Assembly: GCA_963691705.1 (NCBI GenBank)
Contig: OY829540.1
Coordinates: 49,698,158-49,762,157 of the forward strand
DNA: 64,000 bases
Source of the DNA: Viola odorata
Taxonomy: Eukaryota; Streptophyta; Magnoliopsida; Malpighiales; Violaceae
Reading direction: 5' to 3'
Position numbers and translations under genes: made by a program. The notes beneath the pieces were generated by a model, which was given only the letters and a program-made list of their open reading frames with translations, was not told the DNA's origin and did no database searches. Positions 1 through 8,397 of the stretch are shown piece by piece (position 1 is the stretch's first letter; each line of letters opens with the position of its first letter).

Positions 1-253
1 ATGTTTGGAAAGCTGGATTGAGATTTGATCGAAACGAAAGTGGGATTACCGCGGGAGAAGAAGTTAAGATAAGGTGGATGAAGTTGTTGGTGACGGATGA
101 TTTAAAGCAAGAGCTTTAGAACTCAAAACATCAGCTATGAGGAGTGTGGCAGAAAATGGTCATTCTAGCAAGAACTTGAAGAACTTCATTGAGTGGTTGA
201 AAACATATAAAGACTTGTTTGGTCCAACAAAATGTAATGATACGTTCAAATAA
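1..253 (+). pseudogene. 3' relic of a UDP-glycosyltransferase gene
   Basis: The segment aligns base by base with the last ~205 bases of the intact UGT downstream (2275-2481), including the run ending in an 'F-I-E-W' like C-terminus, and then continues to a TAA at 251-253. Two breaks are visible relative to that gene: a one-base deletion near 70-72 and an in-frame TGA at 98-100 where the intact gene has GAA. The rest of the copy lies left of the window. It is evidence for a tandem UGT array. It cannot encode a normal C-terminus as it stands. Confidence 0.85.
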
Positions 254-878
254 ATGCAATTCTTTCATGAATTTGCACGAAAAAAAGAATCCTGTAATGG
301 AGTTTTAATGTCTCGAATTTGAATTTTGGACGGGAGCAAAATTTATATCAGGAGAGTCGCCCATTTTGAGGGTTCAATAGTGTTCGAACGAGATTAGACT
401 TAGTTGAAAGGATTAGACAAAGAAAGATCAGAATGACTAACAGTTCCATTTGCACTAAAAAATATACACAACTAGCTATACATTTGCTAAAGTTTGCACA
501 GATGGATCGCTGGAAATTAACATCAAATTTCAAATGCCATTATTTGTCATTCATTACCTATCTGTATTTTTAAGTGAAAGTTAGATTTTTAATGTATGTA
601 AAAATAGGTGTTAGAAGTAAAAAAAAATTACTTTCACCTACTGCCATTATTTCTCATTATCTCTCTATGTTTAATTAACTAGTAGAATACCTAAGTTATT
701 TATGCAAAACATACATAAAATACAATAACTATGCAAGACTCCTAGATGTAGCACTCATATGGACCTTAGGATATCAAAAATACAAAATTCCAAAATTATC
801 AAAACAGAACAAGAGGAAGAGTGCTAAATTACAAAAAATCATGAGCATTGGCTTCTTGGTTTCTCCTCCTGCTCTTAC
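254..878. other. intergenic, AT-rich
   Basis: About 0.6 kb between the UGT relic and the intact UGT. It is AT-rich with short A and T runs. I see no supported gene, repeat or RNA here; the right part should contain the upstream promoter of the UGT. Confidence 0.6.
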
Positions 879-884
879 TATAAG
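879..884 (+). promoter_or_regulatory. candidate TATA box of the UGT gene
   Basis: TATAAG lies 72 bases before the chosen ATG (951), a normal plant distance. If used, transcription would begin near 905-915, so the in-frame ATG at 909 would be at or just outside the 5' end of the mRNA, which supports 951 as the start. Confidence 0.4.
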
Positions 885-950
885 TCATAGGTACTAGCAT
901 GAGGCAAAATGCAGAGCAGAAAGAGTTATTACAAACTAGAACGGAAAAAA

Positions 951-2481
951 ATGGGCAGAAGTACTCATGTTTTAGCCATACCTTATCCAGCACAAGGTCA
1001 TGTGATTCCTTTCATGGAACTGTCAAAATGTTTGACACAACATGGATTCAAAGTCACTTTTGTCAACACAGAGTTTAACCATAAGAGAGTTCTTAAAGCA
1101 ATGGCAGACGAAACCTTTTTTGGTGATGGATTGATTCATCTGGTTTCAATTCCTGATGGGTTGGAACCATTGGAGGATAGGAATGATTTGGGTAAGCTAA
1201 CCGAATCGATCCTTCAAGTCATGCCAGGGAAGCTGAAGGAGCTGATAGACAGGATCAATGCATCAGAAGAAGAAAATATCAGTTGTGTCATTGCAGATGA
1301 GAATATGGGATGGGCTCTAGAAGTAGCTGAGGAGATGAAAATCCACCGAGCTGCGTTTTGGCCTGCATCAGCTGCATTACTTTCCTTGCTTTTATTTGTC
1401 CCAAAGCTAGAAGATGATGAAATCATCAACAGCAATGGTAAGTTAATTACTCTTTTATCTCGTACCAACTTTCGTTTAAACTCTGGTTTTAGTAACTTTC
1501 GATCAAATTCTAGTAACTTTAACATTTTAATGATCAAGATTTGGCCACATAGTTCATGCGATCAGGCTTATTAGGTTTCTTTATTCTTGGTTTGCAGGAA
1601 CTCCAATGAAGAAGCAGATGTTTAAGCTGGCACCAGGAATTCCTGCCATGAATCCTGGAAACTTCGTGTGGGCCTGCATGGGAGATCCGATGACAGACAA
1701 GATTATATTCGATCTTGTAGTTGGAAACAACAAGGCTGTAAAATTAGCAGAATGTATAATCTGCAACTCTGCATATGACCTAGAGGCTGGAGCATTTACT
1801 TTCTCCCCAAACATATTACCAATCGGACCGCTTCTTGCAAGAAATCGGCCAGGAAATACATCAGGATACTTCTGGAAGGAAGACTCAAGTTGCTTGAAAT
1901 GGCTCGATCAACAACAACCTAACTCGGTCGTTTACGTTGCATTCGGTAGCTTCACTGTTTTCGACCAGACCCAGTTCAAGGAACTTGCACTTGGGCTAGA
2001 GCTATCCAAAAGGCCATTCTTGTGGGTGGTGAGGCCGGATCTTACCAGTGAGATGAATGCTGCGTACCCGGAAGGGTTTCAGGAGAGAATCGCGTCTCGA
2101 GGATGTATGGTTGGTTGGGCACCTCAAGATAAGGCTCTTAGCCACCCTTCTATTGCATGTTTCTTGAGCCATTGTGGTTGGAACTCAACCATGGAAGGTG
2201 TAAGCAGTGGTGTACCGTTCCTTTGCTGGCCATACTTTGCTGACCAGTTTCTTAATGAGAGCTACATTTGCGAAGAATGGAAGGTCGGATTGAGATTGAA
2301 GCGAAACGAAAATGGCATCATTACAAGAGAAGAAATTAAGAACAAGGTGGATGAAGTTGTTGGTAATGGAGAATTTAAAGCAAGAGCAACAGAACTGAAA
2401 ATGGTAGCCATGAACAGTGTGGCGGAAAATGGTGACTCAAGCAAGAATTTCCAGAATTTCATTGAATGGATTGAAATGTAA
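951..2481 (+). CDS. UDP-glycosyltransferase, UGT83A1-like (two exons)
   Basis: Family 1 glycosyltransferase of GT-B fold that moves a sugar, usually glucose from UDP-glucose, to a small acceptor in the cytosol. Exons 951-1437 and 1598-2481 join across a GT/AG intron (1438-1597) to give 456 residues, normal for the family. The ATG at 951 gives the usual UGT83 N-terminus (MGRSTHVLAIPYPAQGHV) with the catalytic His as H17; D116 in the IADENMG stretch is the likely partner Asp. The 44-residue PSPG box starting at WAPQ is encoded at 2116-2247, contains HCGWNS and ends in DQ, typical of UDP-glucose users. No break is visible. A broken UGT end lies upstream and an orphan 3'UTR copy at 26768-26910, so this is the survivor of a small tandem array. 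The acceptor cannot be read from sequence. UGT83A1-like is from recognition of the N-terminal pattern. Confidence 0.93.
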
Positions 2482-2543
2482 AGAAAGCAGTTATGTGTGA
2501 ACTTGTTGATCCGGAAGAATGTAATGAGTGAATTTAAGCTAAA

Positions 2544-2549
2544 AATAAA
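2544..2549 (+). terminator. candidate poly(A) signal of the UGT gene
   Basis: AATAAA 63 bases after the stop codon. The surrounding 3'UTR (2482-2620) is duplicated at 26768-26910 with this motif kept, which supports it as transcribed UTR. Confidence 0.5.
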
Positions 2550-2740
2550 TGAGATGGTGCTTGATTTGCAGAAAAAACAATCCCCACAGATCTTAATGTG
2601 GCACTGCATTGCATTACTGCCATCTCAAGTCAAATCCCTTGTTGACCCTAACAGAAAATCCAATTGCCTAGTACTCCAAAATTGCTCTTTTTTTTTTCTT
2701 TTTCTACGGATTGTTGTTTCTAACAAGAAAACGTTATAAG

Positions 2741-3179
2741 GTATCAAACTTTAATCTTAGTTGTTAGAATAATTTCTTTTCTAAATCAAAAAGGTGTTTG
2801 GAAAAAGATTTTTTTTATATAGAATTTACACAAAAAAATTATATAAAAAATCAAAACATTATTTTAAAAAATCAGAAAAAGAAGATTGATTTTTTTATGA
2901 TAATATTATTTAATAATAAAAAATTTAGAAAAATAGGAGGAAGTAAAAAAATATAGAAAAACAAATAGGAGAAATCAAAAATAACAAAAAATTCATAAAA
3001 TTACAAAAACATTATATAAAGAATTTGAAAAAACTATGAATAATTCAAAAGCTGGAGATTGAATTTTTGTACCCATAATTATAATTGATTAAATCTCCAT
3101 TTTTCTGAATTAAATTCCTAAAATTTAAAATTATAAATAATTAAATAAAATTATAAGAAATCCAAAACACCCAAGATGG
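2741..3179. other. AT-rich intergenic DNA
   Basis: Dominated by A and T runs; every ORF is trivial. No terminal repeats or duplications were recognised. Confidence 0.5.
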
Positions 3180-3254
3180 TGTTCAACTATCTCTCACAAC
3201 ATCCTTGTCATATCAGTCGATTCTCTTCATCTAATAAATTTCCCCCCAAGTATC

Positions 3255-3770
3255 TGATAAGATTCGGAGTTCTGGAGGATCGGGGGTGGGGGTATGGCCG
3301 TTCAGAGTTACTGTAGTTGCCGTCAAATGTACCTGCAAAGCGCCGGAGGGGGGGCTCCAACGTAAACACTCCAATGCTTAAGTTAGTATGACTGTTCAAA
3401 ATAGCAGGGGTTCCAGTAGCGATCTTAGGCTTACCTTGTGTTTCAAATGGTGGGGTATTTATAGGCCACGCGAGGGCGTTACCTCTAGGGGGAGGCGTTA
3501 TCGGGGGAGATAACGCCTCAGGTGACGTCATGGGCGGCAGTTTCAAGTGACGTCATGGCTGTCCTAGGATAGGATAACGCCGTTCGTGCGGATAGATGAC
3601 GCGTGAGACTCCCCCCACCCCCCCGCCACTGATGTCGACCATCCCAGGGTTCCTTGATGGCTAAGGGGCGTCAACCTTCCGCGGCTGACCCCTGGCAGAC
3701 GCGGTAGTGTTCCGGCTTTAACACTGGTACAAGGACGATAATACCCTTGGGGTTGCCTTAATTGTTATCA
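3255..3770 (-). repeat. E1 LTR, low-coordinate copy (3' LTR of the minus-strand element)
   Basis: 516 bp, TG...CA. About 28 substitutions and one 7-8 bp indel separate it from the other LTR (counted by eye, ~94-95% identity), so the insertion is old compared with E4. Confidence 0.92.
3456..3555 (-). promoter_or_regulatory. E1 LTR core promoter: TATA, hairpin and paired TGACGTCA
   Basis: Read on the minus strand, TATAAATA (3456-3463) is preceded upstream by a perfect 11 bp inverted repeat (GAGGCGTTATC, 6 nt loop, GATAACGCCTC; 3492-3519). Further upstream are two TGACGTCA palindromes (3533-3540, 3548-3555), which are bZIP/as-1 type core sites. In the other LTR the TATA and hairpin are identical but both palindromes read TGACATCA. 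Promoter activity is inferred. Confidence 0.55.
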
Positions 3771-3911
3771 TAAGCCCAACTGAAAACGAACCCGAGTGTT
3801 TACCAAGGGTTATCGTTTCAACTTCCTTTCAGATTGTGCCTGTCAATTCGCACGATAACGGGTGGCTCGGTCGTCGAGGAACACGTCTTTTCACCGCATT
3901 TTCTTGAAACT

Positions 3912-3917
3912 TATAAA
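3912..3917 (+). promoter_or_regulatory. candidate TATA box of cassette gene A (E1)
   Basis: TATAAA 66 bases before the ATG of gene A. The sister gene in E2 has TATAAA 67 bases before its ATG, so box and spacing are conserved although the surrounding DNA has diverged. Confidence 0.55.
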
Positions 3918-3977
3918 TTCAAATTTTCCCCGCGCCAATTACACATCTTTTCAGCATTTCTTCCTAGCATTTTCATT

Positions 3978-4361
3978 ATGGACAGTCTCACCAAGAACTT
4001 TCTGATCTCCAAAACCCACACTCTGAAGAACCTCAACGATGGTAACGTCAGCTTTCTAGAAAATGTACTGATCAAGACGTTCGAGGACGTTCTGGAGCTT
4101 CAAGGGATGCTGACTCCCCTTCGGTCCAGGCTTAGTACGACTTCTTTGGAGGATTTCAGTCCTCTAGAGAATGTGTCAAAGTTGGCTACCGTTGTCTCCC
4201 GCATCGAGGTGGTGATCACCATGCTGCAGCAGAGGAAGGATCTGCTGAACTGCTGCTTGAAGGGCATGAGGATTTCTTCCGCCGAGCTGACCTCTGTGGC
4301 GAACGCTTTGAGGGAGGTCCCTACTCTGCCGGAGGATGATGATGCTGGATCCCAGGCTTGA
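3978..4361 (+). CDS. cassette gene A of E1: 127-residue protein of unknown function
   Basis: An intact ORF antisense to gag-pol, between the 3' LTR and gene B. I do not recognise the family. Its relative in E2 (60046-60429) is also exactly 127 residues and aligns without a gap; I count 83 identical residues (65%). The best kept parts are the start (MDxLTxNFLISKTxTLKNL), a middle EDVLELQG, and MLQQRKDLL-x-CCLKGMR near residue 82. The sequence looks helical, with no signal peptide, membrane span or zinc site, and the C-terminus is acidic (DDAGS). It has its own TATA-like box (3912) and AATAAA (4434), so it looks like a separate transcription unit. Equal length with many substitutions suggests selection on the protein; no role can be assigned. 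Confidence 0.7.
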   Translation: MDSLTKNFLISKTHTLKNLNDGNVSFLENVLIKTFEDVLELQGMLTPLRSRLSTTSLEDFSPLENVSKLATVVSRIEVVITMLQQRKDLLNCCLKGMRISSAELTSVANALREVPTLPEDDDAGSQA

Positions 4362-4433
4362 TTGTTGACCGTCGCCATCCTATCTTTTCTTCTCTTTGTA
4401 TGAATGTATGCCCAGGCCTTTAGGCCATAAATG

Positions 4434-4439
4434 AATAAA
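4434..4439 (+). terminator. candidate poly(A) signal of gene A (E1)
   Basis: AATAAA, overlapped by ATAAATGAATAAATAAAA-like sequence, 73 bases after the gene A stop. The E2 copy has AATAAA at 60506 in the same relative place, after a shared 'ggccataaat' stretch. Confidence 0.5.
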
Positions 4440-4515
4440 TAAAACGTCTTTCTTTATTAGAGTCACAGTTTATTTTTGCAATGTGCCAGTTGACATTTCG
4501 GTTGATTGCCACATC

Positions 4516-4529
4516 AGCCCAACTGAAAA
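4516..4529. promoter_or_regulatory. repeated motif AGCCCAACTGAAAA before gene B (E1)
   Basis: The same 14 bases occur next to the LTR at 3773-3786, before gene A, and at the two equivalent places in E2 (59854-59867 and 60591-60604). Being kept at four positions in diverged DNA suggests function, but what it does is unknown. Confidence 0.4.
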
Positions 4530-4748
4530 CGAGTCCGTCCTTGGTTGGACTTTAGTAACAGTTATCCTCGCGAACTGTTCTGCATTAATTTCGCGCCGCC
4601 TCTTCAGTATCAACTGATTGGGCGGTTTTTTAGTGCCTATCGATCGGGGAGAAATTCCAATAGGCGTGATCACAAGATCCGATTCTGTGATTCAGATTGT
4701 TTCTCTCAAAAGTTGTGCAAGAAGATGGAAAAGCTCCTCCTCCTCAGC

Positions 4749-4755
4749 TATTTAA
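4749..4755 (+). promoter_or_regulatory. TATA-like box of cassette gene B (E1)
   Basis: TATTTAA 77 bases before the gene B ATG; E2 has a better TATATAA 73 bases before its gene B ATG. Confidence 0.35.
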
Positions 4756-4825
4756 TGGGATTTTCTCTCCCCTTTTCTGTTCATCTTCTTCTTCATATTT
4801 TCCTGTTAAAATCATTTGTGGTTTC

Positions 4826-5251
4826 ATGGCCGATTCATACTCTTTAGACCTTGCTGAATGCGGTTCTCCCCCAACTCCTCCAACCTCACCGGATTCTGGT
4901 AATCCTCCTTCACCCTCATGCCTGAAGAGGTGACTTCCTCGCCGTAAAAGTCGTAAGAGGTCGAAGAAGGGAAGGACTTCGAAGACGGTCGACCCGTCTC
5001 CTCACTTTTATATCCCACCCGTTCGGAAGGGTGACACACTATTTCCTCACATCGATCGTTTCATGGAAAGGAGTTCTGCTAGCGATATCGGTGCTGATAC
5101 CACAACCTCTGCTGCCAAAGGAGGGTCAAGCTCGCTAAACTTGGGTGAGAAGAGGCACGTTGAAGAACCTTTCCCGCCTATTGCAGAGGAGTTTCCGTCC
5201 TCGGGTGGGGAATACTGCTATTGGTCGTCTTATTGGCCTGACGATGATTAA
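4826..5251 (+). pseudogene. cassette gene B of E1 (one premature stop)
   Basis: The frame from the ATG at 4826 runs 142 codons to TAA at 5249-5251, with a single internal TGA at 4931-4933 (codon 36). Read through that break it is a small low-complexity protein: proline and serine rich at the start (PPTPPTSPDS), then a basic cluster (RRKSRKRSKKGR) like a nuclear localisation signal, then an acidic tail ending YWPDDD. The E2 copy (60918-61339) shares the PPTSPDS stretch, a basic cluster and the tail YWPDED. I recognise no family. TGA could come from CGA by cytosine deamination. It sits between genes A and C on the same strand. Confidence 0.55.
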
Positions 5252-5724
5252 TTTTGCATACTGTGCCTTTCTGTAGATGCCGTATGGCTTTTATGAAATG
5301 AAATTACGCTTTTCGTTTCTCTCCTTTCTTAGTCGCCCTTTCGCGTTAACTTCTTCTGTACTTGGTTAGTTATCGCTGAGAAGCTGGCTGCCGCTTGATG
5401 TAACCGTTCTGTCTTCAAAGATATAAACGCTTAGTCATAAATATCCTTCTGCGATTTTTCCACGTGTCATTTTCTGCTTTGCACGCGTCTCGTTTTTACA
5501 AGCTGTTGGATCCTCAGGTCAACCTTTAAAAGGAAACAACTGTTTTCTTTTAACACTTTTTCTCACGCTTTGAAATTCTTCCCCATCATCCTCTCTTTTC
5601 TGCTTCTTCTTTTACTTGAAGAAAATTTCTTCAACTGCTCATCGGCGCCGGCGGTCTACACACTGCTTTCTCATTCCAGGTATTTTGGTCCATCTTCCTC
5701 AGATTTTCTTCTCATTGGTTCATT
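5252..5724 (+). other. spacer between genes B and C of E1, with probable gene C promoter
   Basis: No ORF. The left end is the 3'UTR of gene B (TTTATGAAATGAAA, where E2 has TTTATGAATAAA). TTTAAAAGG at 5525 may serve as a weak TATA, with ~200 bases of pyrimidine-rich leader before the gene C ATG; E2 has CTTTAAGAAGG in the same region. Confidence 0.35.
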
Positions 5725-7735
5725 ATGCGTATGACTAGAGATCATAGGGGTCTTCAGATGCCTATAGACCCAAAAATTGAGAGAACACCCAGTCTCTTTA
5801 CTTGTGAAATCGTTCTGAAAGCTGCGTTGGAGGGTCAGGGTATCTCCTTTCCTCCTGGTTATTCCGTTAGAGTTCCTGAGGTGGGTCAGCAGCTTCATGA
5901 CCCCTTGTCCAAGAGTGATAGGATGGTCTATTTTAAGATGTTCCTTTATGGTTTTCGTTTCCCTATTCATGAGTCTGTAAAGAAGTTGCTGCGTCAGTAC
6001 GATAACGACCCAGCTCAGATAACCCCTTCCTCCTGGTGCGGAATTTATGCCTTTCTTCGCGCTTGCGAATTGCAGGGTGTATTTACTTCGTCTGTCAATT
6101 TATTCTGCAAATTTTTTAGCTTCAAGTGTCGCAACTGTTTGGTTGATATCGCCCCGAAGTGGAATGACGCATTCGTGCAGTCATTCTGGTAGAGGTTTCA
6201 GGGCTACGAGGGGACTATAGCGGATTGGAAAAGTGGCTTCTTCATTGTTAGACTGCTTTTCCGCCCTTGGCCTAGGGGCTTTAACTGCGGGCTTGTCGAT
6301 TCCATCTGGGTAAACCCAGTAGTGCTGTCTAGGGATGAGTTACGTCAGGCCAACGCCTTGCTAGAAATAAATTTCTCCTTCCGCATCCGAGAGTTTGCCA
6401 TGTACCGGCTTATGACGGAGTGTATTATAGGTGAGTTTCTTTCTTTGTGTTATCGTTTTGACTTGCTCATTACTCTAACATGTCTTGTTGGCAGATGATA
6501 CTGAAGATCAACCGCCTGGAAAGGATGACGCTCCTTTAAACGTGACACCGCTTCAAACGTTATCGGCCTCTCCACCGCCCGAGAGTTCCAGCCGTCAAAC
6601 TATTCTGCCAAGAAAGAGGAGGACTAAAACAGTTGCCGCGAGAGGGCACGATATTCCTACTCGGGCCTCTAGTTTTCTTAACAATTGGCTACCGATCCGA
6701 AGCAAGAAAACGACCACGAGCTGACCAGAAACTAAGATAGCTGAGAGCGACAGCGAGGACATGGACATCGAGACAGAGCTTCTCCATGCTTCCGCGGCTC
6801 AACGGAAGAAACTCAGAGTTGAGAAAACCACTCAAGTTGCTGGGATTTCCTCGAAGAAAGTTGATGAAGTCCCATTCACAAGCGTCGACACTTCTACCGT
6901 GGCGAGTACTTCTCAAGTGACAAAGGTCACTGAGGCGTCAACTGTCATCCCCCCCGAGGTCGCTGGAAACCCGTCGGTGTCAGACTCGCCTCCACCGACT
7001 GGCGTCCCTAACTCTCCCATTTCCTCTTATATTCCTGACGTGGTCGTGCCGATTCCCGACCCGAGCATTCCTTCTGACCCTCCTACAAGGAGTCCCCAAC
7101 CATTACTCTTTACATCCATTTCTAGCATCGGTGATTCCGTCGAAAGTTGCTCTCCTCCTTTTGTGGCCAACCTTTCTCCTCAAGGCTCCCAAGGGGTAGT
7201 TTCTTCTTACCGACTAGATCTGTCCACCTTTGGTACTAGCGGACTTCGTGCTCTAGGGATATCGGATCCGTTATTATGAGACCAGCCGGTAGGCTCCTTG
7301 GTGGGTGAGATATTTGGCTCTCCCAAGGATAAGGAGGAATTATTGCGGCTTCCCCTCGATATCCAACGTGCGCGGGTTCTGAATAACACTCTTGCTAGCT
7401 TCCGCGAGATGCATTATTTTCTCGGGGCTCATGATGACAAACTTCGGGGTTCCCCTGGCTCAAAGGAGCAGTTTGATGCCGCCCTAACTAAGGTGACGGA
7501 GTTGACTCGGCTTCAAAGTCGTACCCAGGCAGAGCTGAAAGATTGTCGCGCCGAGCTTGCAAGAGAAAAATCAAAGGGGAAGGCCAAAGTAGAACTTTTG
7601 GAAGCGGAATTGGCGGTGGCTAAGGTTGAGTTGGTGGCGGCTGACAAAAGAAACTCTTTCCTTCGTGAAGAGATATCGGCTCGCGATGCGGATCTGGCGA
7701 AGGTTCCTTCAAAGATAACCGAGGCGTTCCCATGA
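5725..7735 (+). pseudogene. cassette gene C of E1: PF04195-like domain plus coiled coil, spliced
   Basis: Exon 1 is 5725-6430 (706 nt); the intron is 6431-6494 (GTGAGT...GGCAG); exon 2 starts at 6495. E2's exon 1 is also exactly 706 nt with the same phase, strong support for start and splice site. The N-terminal half has FLYGFRFPIHE and QITPSSWCGIYAFLRACEL, the pattern of the 'putative gypsy type transposon' family. The rest is a proline/serine-rich linker with a basic patch (RKRRTK), then a coiled coil rich in E, K, A and L near 7500-7720. In-frame stops lie at 6190 (TAG), 6722 (TGA), 7277 (TGA) and 7733 (TGA); where the E2 copy can be aligned it has Gln or Arg, as expected from C-to-T decay. 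The molecular role of this family is unknown to me. Confidence 0.7.
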
Positions 7736-8397
7736 TCAGATAAGGTTAACGCCAGAGAGGACTTTACTTGTATTTCTCCCATCGATCATTGGCTCGATTC
7801 AGTTTGTAATAATCGATGACGCTTGTCATGTATTATTGTCTGTAATTCTATCTTGAACAACAAGTAATCTTTATTCTACTTTTTTGCGTTATCTTGTCAG
7901 CTACTAGTTCGATTATCGCCCAGTCGCGTTATCTCAATCATCGCGTCATCGCGCCATTGCGTCTGTCTTGTTTTGAAAAATTGATTCTACTTTTCAAAGC
8001 ATTTAATGCTCAGGATTTTCTCATTAATGCAAAAGAGGAGTCATGATGATCCAAAAGACACGTGTCAACTTGTAAGGGCGCCAAGAGTTAGCGTGCCCTA
8101 GGAATTGGTGAGATCAAAGCATCTTCTCGCTTCTCAAGAATCGTACTCATTACCTACGCCTGTTCCTTGAGACGCCGCAACGACTGTTACAACAGTCGTT
8201 TTACTTAGCCTCTGAGGCTATAAAACCTAACACTTGTTTCTTTTTTCCACTTTTGTCATTTTACGCTCTCCATATCCTTCTGAGTCGGCTTCTATTTCTC
8301 TTTTTCATCGTTTGGGTGTTCAGAGCTCCTCTTCTTAGAAATGTATTTCTTGTTTGTTTCTGTCGTCTTCTTCATCTTTTTACCCTTTATTTCTGCC
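7736..8397 (+). promoter_or_regulatory. spacer with candidate gene D promoter
   Basis: TATAAAA at 8219-8225 lies 173 bases before the gene D ATG (8398). Twenty bases upstream of it is a near-perfect palindrome at 8179-8200 with arms AACGACTGTT and AACAGTCGTT around a 2-base centre; the CTGTTA core resembles MYB sites. The left part (7736-7880) is tail and 3'UTR of gene C without a clear AATAAA. Use as a promoter is inferred. Confidence 0.45.

Noticed and set aside
909..950. Upstream in-frame ATG of the UGT gene
   Set aside because: The extra 14 residues precede the conserved UGT83 start and the ATG lies about where transcription should begin.
3208..3546. ORFs across the E1 and E2 LTRs and E4 LTR on either strand
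   Set aside because: Except for the E4/E5/E8 pol tails, they are not conserved between LTR pairs and are explained by GC-rich LTR sequence.
8341..8397. In-frame ATG giving gene D a hydrophobic leader like a signal peptide
   Set aside because: The exon length from 8398 matches gene C in E1 and E2; the upstream residues have no counterpart there.
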